From: Staphylococcus equorum
GTDB lineage: Bacteria > Bacillota > Bacilli > Staphylococcales > Staphylococcaceae
DNA: 64,000 nucleotides
Direction: 5' to 3'
Assembly: GCF_001747895.1 (NCBI RefSeq)
Contig: NZ_LNNB01000008.1
Span: forward strand, 62,001 to 126,000
The translations under genes and the position numbers were made by a program. Below are positions 27,622-36,962 of the stretch, one piece after another. Positions within the stretch are counted from its first letter, which is position 1, and each line of letters starts with the position of its first letter. A model generated the notes under the pieces. That model did no database searches. It was given only the letters and a program-made list of their open reading frames with translations, and had not been told where the DNA came from.

Positions 27622-28434
27622 TTAATGAATATAATTATAGCTTGAAGCTTGTGAAGCTGGGATTGTACGATAATCTACTGTCCCTGGTGCAGTATTATAA
27701 TTCATTTCTGAAATTAAAATACTACCATCTGGATTAACTTGTTCTACATAAGCTACGTGACCAATAGGGCCTTCGTAATTTTGCATAATTGAGCCAACGC
27801 TTGGTGTATTATTTACAGTATAACCATCTGCTGCTGCATTGTTTGCCCAATGATCAGCATTCCACCAATATGTGCTAATTGGTTTACCAGTCTCAGCTCT
27901 ACGATTAAATACGTGCCATGTACATTGACCCCAATCGTATAGATTAGCATCACTTGCTGATGAACTACCTGTATTTTGGTTTGGTGTTGTTGTACCACCA
28001 GAACCGCCAGAACCACCAGTTGCCCCTGGAATTGTTAATGTTTGATTCGGATAGATTATGTATCCACTCAAATTGTTTGCTGATATAAGTTCATCTACTG
28101 AAACACCATAATTGTTTGCAATTGTGTTTAATGACTCACCAGATTCTACAGTATGCGTTGAGCCGCCAGATGATTGTGAAGAAGAGTTTGAACTTGAGCC
28201 TTGCTCTTGTGAACCACTTCCACCAATTTCAATAACTTGTCCCGGAAATACAATATTGTTATTGATATCATTACTTTGTTTGATTTCATCTACTGAAACA
28301 CCGTATTGTTGTGAAATTGTCCAAAGTGACTCACCAGATTTCACTGTGTGTTGTGTTGATGCATCGGCTTCATGATTAGAAATAACCGCTGCAGCGCCTG
28401 AAGCAGCTGTTACTGCAAATGCTAACTTTTTCAA
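27622..28434 (-). CDS. sle1: Secreted LysM-CHAP peptidoglycan hydrolase (Sle1/Aaa-like)
   Basis: 270 residues from a TTG start at 28434, preceded by GGAGGAG; longer frames lack a site and would bury the signal peptide. Signal peptide of about 25 residues (KKLAFAV ... EADA), two LysM domains (HTVKSGESLWTISQQYG, HTVESGESLNTIANNYG), a Gly/Ser linker, and a CHAP domain with Cys in GQCTWHVFN and His in GHVAYVEQV. CHAP acts as amidase/endopeptidase. S. aureus Sle1 has three LysM domains, so this one is shorter. It follows the same neighbours as in S. aureus. Confidence 0.88.
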   Translation of the reverse strand: MKKLAFAVTAASGAAAVISNHEADASTQHTVKSGESLWTISQQYGVSVDEIKQSNDINNNIVFPGQVIEIGGSGSQEQGSSSNSSSQSSGGSTHTVESGESLNTIANNYGVSVDELISANNLSGYIIYPNQTLTIPGATGGSGGSGGTTTPNQNTGSSSASDANLYDWGQCTWHVFNRRAETGKPISTYWWNADHWANNAAADGYTVNNTPSVGSIMQNYEGPIGHVAYVEQVNPDGSILISEMNYNTAPGTVDYRTIPASQASSYNYIH

Positions 28435-28863
28435 AAGAACTCCTCCTTCAATTCCTATATACCCTAAAAGCAGATATGTATTAAATATATGTGATAGTTT
28501 CTTTAATCTGAATTCACGTTCCATACTATCAAAAATCAGATGTTTTGTGGGTGTTGTTATAAAGATGTAATATTATTAATATTTGAGTGCAAAAAGGATT
28601 AAGTCTCTCAAGACGCTTATTATGCGATTTATAAGACTTTATAAAGAGAGAATGGTATTTAGTTTTTTCGTATTTGTAACAATTAAGTTGCTTGTAGTTA
28701 GAAATAGATAGGATCAGCTCAATACACTTGGAAAATTATAAGAATCATGTTTGGTATGGTTTGAAATAGTGAAAGTTAAAGTATTACGTTTATTGAAGGT
28801 TATTGATGTTATTATAATATTCAAGTATTTAAATATTATTTTTATAGTTAAGGAGTGAATCAA
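28435..28863. promoter_or_regulatory. Divergent region sle1 / membrane protein
   Basis: 429 bases without a gene, AT-rich. The one recognised element is a WalR-type box at 28555-28571 (separate entry). Confidence 0.5.
28555..28571 (+). promoter_or_regulatory. Candidate WalR box
   Basis: TGTTAT-AAAGA-TGTAAT fits the WalR (YycF) consensus TGTWAH-N5-TGTWAH exactly. It is 121 bases upstream of the sle1 start, in reverse orientation to that gene. WalKR controls sle1 and other autolysins in S. aureus. Confidence 0.45.
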
Positions 28864-29523
28864 TTGGCTGAAACGGCACAACATATAAATAAGCATAAAC
28901 AACAGTCTAAAGATAAATCTAAGTCTCATGCTTATGGAAAAGTATGGCTCTTTTTTGTCTATTACTGGATTATTTTTGGCATTGGTTGTTACTTCGGACA
29001 ATACTTGCCATTGGAATGGAGAAGACCTTTATCATTCGTATTACTTGGTTTAGTTCTTATCACTGTTATTTTTAACAGAGCGCGTAAATATGGTTTAGTC
29101 ATTTCTCACATATATGCAATTGTAGTAGGATTGCTATCATTCGCAACATTTACGACATATATGCAAAATTTAGGACCTGAAGTATTCTATAAAAATGTAA
29201 TTCTTGCCATTGCAGGATTTATGGTGTTCGGCATTATAGGCTTTTTTGTAATTGGTAATGCCGCAAGTATGGGTAAATATTTATTTGTAACATTAATAGC
29301 GCTAATTGTTGCAAGTTTGATTGGTATGTTTATTCAAAATTCATTGTTCCATACGATTATTACTGTGGTAGGTCTATTATTGTTCCTTCTTTACACATTA
29401 TACGATTTTAATCGTATGAAACGGGGACAATACTCACCAAGAGAAATGGGCTTTAATTTATTCATCAATTTATTACACATTATAAAATATGTTTTAAGAC
29501 TAGCAAATAAATTTAGAAAATAA
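28864..29523 (+). CDS. Conserved staphylococcal membrane protein
   Basis: 219 residues from TTG 28864, which has AAGGAG 8 bases upstream; GTG at 28855 overlaps that site and is less likely. The first 25 residues are hydrophilic (many K, H, Q), followed by six to seven hydrophobic segments and a basic end. No family recognised. It lies between sle1 and sarX as in S. aureus and has its own terminator. Confidence 0.75.
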   Translation: MAETAQHINKHKQQSKDKSKSHAYGKVWLFFVYYWIIFGIGCYFGQYLPLEWRRPLSFVLLGLVLITVIFNRARKYGLVISHIYAIVVGLLSFATFTTYMQNLGPEVFYKNVILAIAGFMVFGIIGFFVIGNAASMGKYLFVTLIALIVASLIGMFIQNSLFHTIITVVGLLLFLLYTLYDFNRMKRGQYSPREMGFNLFINLLHIIKYVLRLANKFRK

Positions 29524-29578
29524 AGAAGCAACTATCGATAAAGTATTTGCTTTTTGATAATTAAGTAATTAACATGAA

Positions 29579-29621
29579 TACACCCTTAAAGTTGATTTTA
29601 GTATTTAACTTTAAGGGTGTA
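29579..29621 (+). terminator. Terminator
   Basis: 15-base perfect stem (29579-29593 with 29607-29621) followed by five T. Confidence 0.9.
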
Positions 29622-29858
29622 TTTTTATATTCAGCGAATATTTAGTGATGACACGATTTTTAAAAAAGTGACCTAATCAGTGTTTATTATAATTTAGTTA
29701 AATTAATAAAAAAGTGTTGACAAATTTAATTATTTTATTCAAAATTACGTAAAGATAAAAGTATATTGATTCAAATAAAAAAACACAAAAATAAAACAGT
29801 GTTACTTATCAAGGTGTTAGAAACATTCATCATAATTTCAATTGAAGGTGTGATAGCA

Positions 29859-30215
29859 ATGAATGAAGAGAAAAAGGCGCAATTTTTAAATGTTTATAAA
29901 AAATATAAAAGTTTAACGCATTACATAGAACAAAAATATAAACTGACAATCAATGATGTAGAAGTTTTAGAACTCATTCAGCAAAATTGTAGTGAAAAGC
30001 ATATGTTGATGCAGCCATTTTTAAAAATTGCTACTGCGGAACTGGATTTGAGTAGAACTAAAGTGCTTGCTTCCATTCGTCGTTTGATTGATCAAGATAG
30101 AGTAAGTAAGATACGTTCGACAGAAGATGAACGTAAAGTATACTTATTAATGAACGAAAAAAACGCAGCACATTACAAGGCATTATTAGATGAAATTGAA
30201 TCATATACTGAGTAA
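29859..30215 (+). CDS. sarX: SarX, SarA-family transcription regulator
   Basis: 118 residues from ATG 29859 (GAAGGTGTGAT upstream), close to the 119 of S. aureus SarX; the longer open frame is not the start. Winged-helix protein with the family pattern: KKYKSLTHYIEQKYKLTINDVEVL, LMQPFLKIATAELDLSRTKVLASIRRLI (recognition helix) and the wing KIRSTEDERKVYLLM. In S. aureus SarX represses agr and is activated by MgrA, which is also in this window. Confidence 0.9.
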   Translation: MNEEKKAQFLNVYKKYKSLTHYIEQKYKLTINDVEVLELIQQNCSEKHMLMQPFLKIATAELDLSRTKVLASIRRLIDQDRVSKIRSTEDERKVYLLMNEKNAAHYKALLDEIESYTE

Positions 30216-30273
30216 AAGATGTGGATCAAGTAATGAGATGTCCTTTATTGATTCATATTTTGAGATGATTTAA

Positions 30274-30318
30274 AAGACTAGTGGTACACACGAAATTCTG
30301 TTGCGTATCACTAGTCTT
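30274..30318 (+). terminator. Terminator of sarX
   Basis: 14-base stem (30274-30287 with 30305-30318, one G-U pair) followed by AT-rich sequence. Confidence 0.7.
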
Positions 30319-30445
30319 ATTTATTATGTAATATATAAGGTGTGGTTATTTGTCATTTATATACGTAGTTCTATGTAATAGCGCTAAATTATTGTATAAT
30401 ATATCATGTTAATAAAAATATTTTTCGAGAAAGTGTGATGAAAGT

Positions 30446-31162
30446 ATGGGACGTAAGTGGAATAATATTAAAGAGAAAAAAGCTCAAAAGGACAAAAATA
30501 CAAGTCGAATTTACGCTAAATTCGGTAAAGAAATTTATGTAGCGGCTAAATCAGGTGAACCAGACCCGGAATCAAACCAGGCGCTAAGATTAACTTTAGA
30601 AAGAGCTAAAACTTATTCTGTACCGAATCATATTATTGATCGAGCGATAGAAAAAGCTAAGGGCGCAAGTGAAGAAAACTACGATGAATTAAGATATGAA
30701 GGCTTTGGACCAAATGGGTCAATGATTATCGTAGACGCATTAACAGAAAATGTGAATAGAACTGCTTCTGATGTACGTGCAGCTTTTGGTAAAAATGGCG
30801 GTAATATGGGTGTTTCTGGGTCAGTTGCGTATATGTTTGATCATACGGCTGTGTTTGGTATTGAAGGCAAATCAGCAGATGATACCTTAGAAGCATTGAT
30901 GGAAAAAGATATCGATGTGAGAGACATTATTGAAGAAAATGGGTTAACTATTATTTACGCTGAGCCAGATCAATTTGCTCAAGTTCAAGATGCTCTACGT
31001 GAAACAGGTGTTGAAGAATTTAAGGTCGCTGAATTTGAGATGTTGCCACAATCAGATATAGAATTATCTGAAGAAGATCAAGAAGCGTTTGAAACATTAG
31101 TTGATGCTTTAGAAGATTTAGAAGACGTTCAAAATGTTTTCCATAATGTGGATTTGAAGTAA
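30446..31162 (+). CDS. yebC: YebC/PmpR-family protein (YeeN type)
   Basis: 238 residues, the family length. Begins [21 protein letters not shown]-type basic segment (the YeeN-like variant of the usual MAGHSKW start), then [38 protein letters not shown], and GSVAYMFDH. YebC proteins are cytoplasmic; older work treats them as transcription regulators, and recent work shows a role in relieving ribosome stalling at proline stretches. It ends 1 base before the next gene. Confidence 0.92.
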   Translation: MGRKWNNIKEKKAQKDKNTSRIYAKFGKEIYVAAKSGEPDPESNQALRLTLERAKTYSVPNHIIDRAIEKAKGASEENYDELRYEGFGPNGSMIIVDALTENVNRTASDVRAAFGKNGGNMGVSGSVAYMFDHTAVFGIEGKSADDTLEALMEKDIDVRDIIEENGLTIIYAEPDQFAQVQDALRETGVEEFKVAEFEMLPQSDIELSEEDQEAFETLVDALEDLEDVQNVFHNVDLK

Positions 31163-31163
31163 T

Positions 31164-31664
31164 ATGGATGGAAATATTCAGTATTGGCTTAACCAATTAG
31201 ATTTACAGCCTCATCCAGAAGGTGGCTATTATAAAGAGGTTATCAAAGCTAATTCAAATTATCTAAATGAAAGAGCAGCATATTCAAGTATTTATTTCTT
31301 GTTGACACATGACAATATATCGCATTTTCATCGTATTGATGCAGATGAAATATGGTATTATCACGCGGGGGATTCTCTAACAGTGCATATGATTTATCCA
31401 GATGGATGTTATCAAAGTGTGACAATTGGTAAAGACCTTGAAGCAGGTGATGTTCTACAACACGTGGTTCCAAAAGGGACGATTTTTGCTTCTTCGATTG
31501 AAGGTCAAAATGGTTATGCACTTGTTGGTTGTATGTGCCAACCTGCATTTGACTTTGAACATTTTGAATTACTTAGTAAAGAATGGTTAAATAATCAATT
31601 TCCAAGTTTAGAAGATATTCATGAACGTTATGCCTTATCCGAAAGTGATATAGCTGGAAATTAA
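31164..31664 (+). CDS. Cupin protein (DUF985)
   Basis: 166 residues of the DUF985 cupin family: LDLQPHPEGGYYKEVIK at the start, SSIYFLLT, FHRIDADEIWYYHAGDSL (metal-binding cupin motif 1), VVPKGTIFAS and YALVGCMCQPAFDF. It follows yebC with no gap, and the site must lie within the yebC end (TTGAAGTAA), so translation is likely coupled. Function unknown. Confidence 0.85.
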   Translation: MDGNIQYWLNQLDLQPHPEGGYYKEVIKANSNYLNERAAYSSIYFLLTHDNISHFHRIDADEIWYYHAGDSLTVHMIYPDGCYQSVTIGKDLEAGDVLQHVVPKGTIFASSIEGQNGYALVGCMCQPAFDFEHFELLSKEWLNNQFPSLEDIHERYALSESDIAGN

Positions 31665-31699
31665 TTAATTTCTAATTTAAAGCATCTGTATATGAATAA

Positions 31700-31732
31700 A
31701 GGCCTATCAGATTTTTAGAATCTGATAGGCCT
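31700..31732. terminator. Terminator between convergent genes
   Basis: 14-base perfect stem (31700-31713 with 31719-31732), loop TTTAG, followed by T-rich sequence. Confidence 0.8.
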
Positions 31733-31776
31733 CTCATTTTTAATATTAATACTTCGTTCTGGATAGTGAAGTATGT

Positions 31777-32889
31777 TTATTTTGCTGTTCCAAAGACTTC
31801 GTTTGCAATTTCTACAACGTAAGCTAGTTTGTTCCATTGCTCATCTTCAGTCAATTTATTGCCTTCTTCTGTTGAAGCAAAGCCACATTGTGGACTCAAA
31901 CAAATTTGATCTAAATCAACATATTGTTGTGCTTCTTTAATACGTGCTAGGATGGCAGATTTATCTTCTAAGTCACCAGTTTTTGAAGTGAAAAGACCTA
32001 ATACAGCTGCTGAATTTTCTTTAGGGAAGAAGCGTAATGGCTCAAAATCACCAGAACGATCATCATCATATTCTAAGAAAAAACCGCCTAAATTTTCTTT
32101 GAATAAATAAGGTGCAACTGGCTCGTAACCACCTGAAATTGCCCAAGTAGATTGATAATTACCACGACAAATATGTGTAGTAATAAGTAGGTCTTCTGGT
32201 AAATCTTGGACCGCTTCATTTACAACACGATATGCAAGTTGACGTGCTGCTTCTTTGTCTGCTTCAGTACGATCACGTCCACGTGTTTTCTGAGAACCAG
32301 AAGTTAGGTTAGCCCAATAAACATCATCTAATTGAATGTAACGCGCGCCTAATTCATAAAATTTGAGTAAACTTTCACGGTAAGCCTGAGCCACATCATG
32401 TGCATAAGCTTCGATATCTGGATAGATGTCTTCATTTAATATATTTGGATGGAACAATTGGTTTGGACTTGGGATAGATACTTTTGCTGTTGCACGTCCG
32501 TTAACTTTGTCATATAAAAATTTAAAGTGTTCAAAATGTGGATGATTTGGGTTAAAAGCGACTTTACTTTCAACTTTAACATTATGATTTCTTGTCTCAA
32601 CACCTTCAAATGCTAAACCACGATCAGATGTATAGCCTTTGACGCCACCTAAATTTTCTAAGAAATCGAAATGCCACCAGCTTCTGCGGAATTCGCCATC
32701 AGTGATGCTATGTAAACCTACTTCTAGTTGTTTCTCTATGATGTGCTCAATTTCTTCGTCCTCGATATCTCGTAATGCTTGTGCATCGATGACTTCATTT
32801 TGATAATCTTTACGTGCATCTTTTAGGCGTTGCGGTCTTAATAAACTACCGACATGATCGGCTCTAAAAGGTCTTTGAATGACTGCCAT
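31777..32889 (-). CDS. MetE-like methyltransferase (YxjG/YxjH type)
   Basis: 370 residues from ATG 32889 (AGGAGC upstream); the longer frame has no site. Resembles the C-terminal half of cobalamin-independent methionine synthase: FRADHVGSLLRP at the start, SITDGEFRRSWWHFDF, YIQLDDVYWA, THICRGNYQSTW (zinc His/Cys) and LSPQCGFAST (zinc Cys). In B. subtilis YxjG/YxjH are S-box controlled and take part in methionine supply; the methyl donor may be a folate or another thiol methyl compound. No S-box is seen here; a CodY box lies in the promoter. Confidence 0.85.
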   Translation of the reverse strand: MAVIQRPFRADHVGSLLRPQRLKDARKDYQNEVIDAQALRDIEDEEIEHIIEKQLEVGLHSITDGEFRRSWWHFDFLENLGGVKGYTSDRGLAFEGVETRNHNVKVESKVAFNPNHPHFEHFKFLYDKVNGRATAKVSIPSPNQLFHPNILNEDIYPDIEAYAHDVAQAYRESLLKFYELGARYIQLDDVYWANLTSGSQKTRGRDRTEADKEAARQLAYRVVNEAVQDLPEDLLITTHICRGNYQSTWAISGGYEPVAPYLFKENLGGFFLEYDDDRSGDFEPLRFFPKENSAAVLGLFTSKTGDLEDKSAILARIKEAQQYVDLDQICLSPQCGFASTEEGNKLTEDEQWNKLAYVVEIANEVFGTAK

Positions 32890-32912
32890 GTTACTAGCTC
32901 CTTTATTTATAG

Positions 32913-32970
32913 AATTTTCAGAAAAATATAGATAAAATCTATCAAACTTTATTATAATTGTCAATTTCGC
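32913..32970 (-). promoter_or_regulatory. Promoter with CodY box for the metE-like gene
   Basis: On the minus strand: TTGACA near 32966, 17 bases, TAGATT as -10, then TTTTTCTGAAAATT (plus-strand AATTTTCAGAAAAAT, 32913-32927), which matches the CodY consensus at 14 of 15 bases. The box lies just after the expected start, fitting repression when branched-chain amino acids are plentiful. Confidence 0.7.
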
Positions 32971-33101
32971 TTTTACACTATGAAATATAGTACAATAATA
33001 ATAATTAAATTCGTGATACAAAATTGGAAGACGTTCAGTATAATCCATAAGATGACATAAAGTAAACAGTTTTATATAATAATGACAAGGAGTTGGTGAC
33101 A

Positions 33102-33830
33102 GTGAAAGTAAAATATATTGATAAGCGTCACTGGCGTCGTATCATTGACAAAGAGTATACAGAAGTCAAAGTAAACAACAACAAGTTCAAGGGTATTATT
33201 GGTTTGGTGACGATGAAAAAAGTACGCGAACCATTAGAGGTCACAGTGGTGGGGCAAAATATTATTGTTGCAGATGATAACTATCAATGGCTACAAATCT
33301 TGCCCGAAAAAAAACGATATAGCATTACAGTGATGCTAGATGACAAAGGCAACCCATTAGAATATTACTTTGATATAAATATTAAGAATGTTACACAAAA
33401 AGGAAACGCACGTACAATAGATTTATGTTTAGATGTACTTGTATTACCAAATGGGGAATATGAACTTGTAGATGAAGACGATTTACAACGTGCTTTAGAC
33501 CAAGGACAAATTACTAAAAAGCAATATCACGAAGCTTATATTATTGCGCATCAATTAATGATAAAAATTGAAGCTGATTTTTCGACTATGAAAGATAAAA
33601 TTATGTATTGTTATTACAAGATTAAACAAAAATCAAAAAATCAAAACCACCCATTACATGGTAAAACCAAACATAATGAGCATAAACATAAACCATATAA
33701 ACATAAACCACACAAGCCACACGATCATAAACATCCAAACAAGCATATTAAAAGTGAAAACCACAATCAGCAAAGTCACAATCATAACCAAAATCATCCA
33801 ACGCATCGCGACTCAGAGCCAGAATATTAA
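33102..33830 (+). CDS. DUF402 protein with histidine-rich C-terminal tail
   Basis: 242 residues from GTG 33102, with AAGGAG 9 bases upstream. Residues 1-175 are a DUF402 domain: Y/F-D-I-N core YYFDINIKN, DLCLDVLVLPNGEYELVDEDDLQRALDQGQIT. Some DUF402 proteins are nucleoside di/triphosphatases with metal-bound Asp/Glu. The last 63 residues are low complexity, with 16 His plus many Lys, Asn and Pro, partly as a KHKP/HKPH repeat. That tail is not part of the family and suggests metal binding. It stands alone between two divergently or separately read genes. Confidence 0.85.
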   Translation: MKVKYIDKRHWRRIIDKEYTEVKVNNNKFKGIIGLVTMKKVREPLEVTVVGQNIIVADDNYQWLQILPEKKRYSITVMLDDKGNPLEYYFDINIKNVTQKGNARTIDLCLDVLVLPNGEYELVDEDDLQRALDQGQITKKQYHEAYIIAHQLMIKIEADFSTMKDKIMYCYYKIKQKSKNQNHPLHGKTKHNEHKHKPYKHKPHKPHDHKHPNKHIKSENHNQQSHNHNQNHPTHRDSEPEY

Positions 33831-34045
33831 GCTTATATGCACTTATATAATTGGATGATCTATACATTGTGAAACGGTGTATGAGTATGATGTGAATCAT
33901 GTTATAGTGACACTGCTAGATGATAAAGAATAAAGAACATACATCATTTAAAGATTGAAATGATACTATGAAATGTTTTGAGAAAATGAATAACAATCAA
34001 TAAATGAAGTGATTAAAAGTGCTTTTTAAAATATAGGGGGATAAT

Positions 34046-34900
34046 ATGAAGATTGACGATTATCGCTTGTTAACCACTTTAGATGAAACAAGAACACTAA
34101 GGAAAGCAGCAGAAATATTATATATTTCACAACCTGCAGTAACACAACGTTTAAAATCAATTGAAAATGCTTTTGGTGTAAATGTTTTTATACGTACTAA
34201 GAAACAATTGATTACCACAACAGAAGGTTCTATGATTATAGAGCATGCAAGAGATATGCTAAATAAAGAGCGTTTGTTTTTAGATAAAATGCAAGCGCAC
34301 ATTGGTGAAGTTAATGGTACGATTTCAATCGGTTGTTCTTCATTAATCGGACAAACTTTATTACCGCAAGTATTAAACTTATTTACACGCCAATTTCCTA
34401 ATGTAGAAATTCAAGTTCAAGTAGGTTCGAGTGAACAAATTAAAGCAAACCATAGAGACTACCATGTGATGATTATACGTGGGAATAAAATTATGAACTT
34501 AAGTAACACACATTTATTTAATGATGAGCATTATTTTATTAATCCTAAAAATCGTTATGAGGATGTTGATAAAATGCCATTTATTGAATTTCAAGCAGAT
34601 CCAATTTATATTAACCAAATTAAAGAATGGTATGGGAGTCAAATAGGTCAAGATTATCATGCTATGATTACTGTTGATCAAGTGGCTACATGTAAAGAAA
34701 TGTTGTTAAATGGTGTTGGCGTAACAATTTTACCTGAAATCATGATGAAGCATCTAGACCGTGATCAGTTTGAATTTAGACGTGTAAATATAGATGAAAA
34801 ACCATTGATTCGTTCTACATTTTTAAGTTACGATTCTAGCATGTTACAATTGCCTCAAGTAGAATCATTTATCAATTTAATGATGGAATATGTTGAATAA
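34046..34900 (+). CDS. LysR-family transcription regulator
   Basis: 284 residues. Winged helix at 1-60 with the LysR pattern (RKAAEILYISQPAVTQRLKSIENAFGVNVFIR), then a two-lobe effector domain starting IGCSSLIGQTLLPQVLNLF. GGGGG lies 8 bases before the ATG. The MFS gene downstream in the same direction is a likely target, but LysR proteins usually act on divergent genes, so this is open. Effector unknown. Confidence 0.88.
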   Translation: MKIDDYRLLTTLDETRTLRKAAEILYISQPAVTQRLKSIENAFGVNVFIRTKKQLITTTEGSMIIEHARDMLNKERLFLDKMQAHIGEVNGTISIGCSSLIGQTLLPQVLNLFTRQFPNVEIQVQVGSSEQIKANHRDYHVMIIRGNKIMNLSNTHLFNDEHYFINPKNRYEDVDKMPFIEFQADPIYINQIKEWYGSQIGQDYHAMITVDQVATCKEMLLNGVGVTILPEIMMKHLDRDQFEFRRVNIDEKPLIRSTFLSYDSSMLQLPQVESFINLMMEYVE

Positions 34901-34995
34901 CATCAATGAGAGCTAATACATAAGCATTGATACATTGCGTATTTAAGTAATATACAAGAATTGACACCTAATTTATTAGAATAGAGGTTTGTTAT

Positions 34996-36204
34996 ATGTT
35001 TAGTGCTTTATTACATATTAAGAATTACAAACTATTTGTAGTCAATATGATGCTTTTAGGTATGGGAATCTCAATCACTGTCCCTTATCTTATTTTGTTT
35101 GCGACCAATGATTTGGGTATGACTTCTACACAATATGGTCTGCTATTAGCATTAGCAGCAATCAGTCAATTTATAATGAACACGATTGTTGCACGCTTTT
35201 CTGATACACACAATATAAATAGGAAGGTCATAATTATTACAGCACTGTTAATGGGTGCTGTCAGTTTTTCTATTTACTTCTATATTCATGAAATATGGAT
35301 ATTTATTGTTATGTATGCTGTTTTTCAAGGATTTTTCGCGCCTGCAATGCCTCAAATGTACGCTTCAGCTAGAGAGTCTATCAATGTTTCTGCTTCAAGA
35401 GATAGAGCGAAGTTTGCGAATGCCGTATTGCGTTCAATGTTTTCATTTGGATTCCTGTTTGGTCCGTTAATCGGCGCTTTATTATTAGGTGTAAATGGTT
35501 ATGCAGGGTTATTTACTGGAACTGTTACCATTATTTTATTTACACTGATGTTACAGGTATTCTTTTTTAAAGATATCAAAACTAAACAAACCACAACTGA
35601 TGTGAATCAAGTTGAGGCGAAAGCCCCTAACATGTTACATGACAAGGCATTATTAGTTCCATTTTTAGCCTTTATTTTATTACATATTGGCCAATGGATG
35701 TATACATTGAATATGCCGTTGTTTGTCACTAAATATTTGAATGAAGCTGAAGGATATGTAGGCGGTTTAGCCAGTCTATGTGCCGGTTTAGAAGTTCCAT
35801 TTATGGTCGTGTTAGGTATTTTATCAGCTAAGCTCACGACACGTGTTTTACTGATGTTAGGTGGACTATTTGGTGGACTATTTTACTTTAGTATTGGCGT
35901 ATTTGAAAGTCTAGTGATGATGTTTGTGGGCCAAGTATTTTTAGCTATTTTCTTAGCAATATTACTTGGCTTAGGCATCAGTTATTTCCAAGATATTTTA
36001 CCGGATTTTCCAGGATATGCATCTACACTTTTTGCTAACGCGATGGTGATAGGTCAGTTATGTGGGAACTTATTAGGTGGAATTATGAGTCACTGGGTAG
36101 GCTTGGGTAATGTATTCTTTGTATCAGCGGCAGCTATCTTTTTAGGTATGATATTAATATACTTTACGAAAGATCAAAAATTCACAGAAGAAAGTATGGA
36201 GTAG
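34996..36204 (+). CDS. MFS transporter, sugar-efflux (SET) type
   Basis: 402 residues, 12 membrane helices. The pattern near helix 2-3 (SQFIMNTIVARFSDTHNINRKVII) is the MFS A-motif in the form seen in sugar efflux transporters, followed by QMYASARESI and RAKFANAVLRSMFSFGFLFGPLIGALL. RBS is AGAGGT. It is followed after 6 bases by a DUF456 gene. The substrate is not predictable; drug or sugar export are both possible. Confidence 0.8.
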   Translation: MFSALLHIKNYKLFVVNMMLLGMGISITVPYLILFATNDLGMTSTQYGLLLALAAISQFIMNTIVARFSDTHNINRKVIIITALLMGAVSFSIYFYIHEIWIFIVMYAVFQGFFAPAMPQMYASARESINVSASRDRAKFANAVLRSMFSFGFLFGPLIGALLLGVNGYAGLFTGTVTIILFTLMLQVFFFKDIKTKQTTTDVNQVEAKAPNMLHDKALLVPFLAFILLHIGQWMYTLNMPLFVTKYLNEAEGYVGGLASLCAGLEVPFMVVLGILSAKLTTRVLLMLGGLFGGLFYFSIGVFESLVMMFVGQVFLAIFLAILLGLGISYFQDILPDFPGYASTLFANAMVIGQLCGNLLGGIMSHWVGLGNVFFVSAAAIFLGMILIYFTKDQKFTEESME

Positions 36205-36210
36205 ATAAAA

Positions 36211-36699
36211 ATGACAGTAATTTTATGGCTATTAATTATCGCATCATTCGTCTTAGCATTTGTAGGTTTAATTAAACCTATTATTCCATCAGTGCTTGTA
36301 TTATGGGTAGGATTTTTAATTTATCAATTCGCATTTCATAATGGTAATTTATCATGGATATTCTATGTATCAATGATTTTATTCACTGTGTTTATTCTGG
36401 TAGCAGATTTCGTCATGAATAAATATTTTGTGAATAAATTTGGTGGTTCTAAGCTCAGCGAGTATGCGGCACTTATTGGTGTAATTGTAGGTTGCTTTGT
36501 ATTTCCACCATTTGGAATTATTATTATTCCATTTATTGCGGTACTCGTTGTTGAAATGATACAAGAACCTAACTTTTCAAAGGCTTTAAAAGCAAGTTTT
36601 GGATCCATCGTAGCATTTTTAGCGAGTGCTGTTGCGCAAGGGATTATCATGTTTATCATGGTCGTGTGGTTCTTTATTGACGCATTACTAATTAATTAA
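36211..36699 (+). CDS. DUF456 membrane protein
   Basis: 162 residues in four hydrophobic blocks. Matches the DUF456 family: helix 1 with GLIKPIIPSVLVLWVGFLIYQ, FVADFVMNKYFVNKFGGSKLSEYAALIGVIVGCFVFPPFGIIIIPFIAVLVVEM with its glycine-zipper look. It starts 6 bases after the MFS gene and is probably co-transcribed. Function unknown. Confidence 0.85.
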   Translation: MTVILWLLIIASFVLAFVGLIKPIIPSVLVLWVGFLIYQFAFHNGNLSWIFYVSMILFTVFILVADFVMNKYFVNKFGGSKLSEYAALIGVIVGCFVFPPFGIIIIPFIAVLVVEMIQEPNFSKALKASFGSIVAFLASAVAQGIIMFIMVVWFFIDALLIN

Positions 36700-36962
36700 A
36701 ATTAGCGAGTTAGCTATTGTCATAAGAAGGGTAATTAAGTGTTCTAAGCGCTTTTAACTTTCATTTGATGATTGCTAACTTTTTTATTTTTTTAGTAGTA
36801 TGATGATGTAAAGTAATTTATTAAATGAATACATCTAAATTAAATGTAAGCGAATTAATTATAAAAATGGAAAGAAATCAAGCAATACCCTTGTTTTTGG
36901 CAACTGAATTTTAGTATAATCACAAAATGTGTGAAAAAATAAGAGTTTTGAAGGGAGTCAAA

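Noticed and set aside
31777-33048. T-box or S-box leader for the MetE-like gene
   Set aside because: The real start is at 32889 with a promoter about 75 bases upstream; no room and no conserved leader helices.
33658-33858. 66-codon frame overlapping the His-rich tail of the DUF402 gene
   Set aside because: It is the +1 reading of the His-rich repeat, lacks a site and gives a low-complexity I/N/T product.
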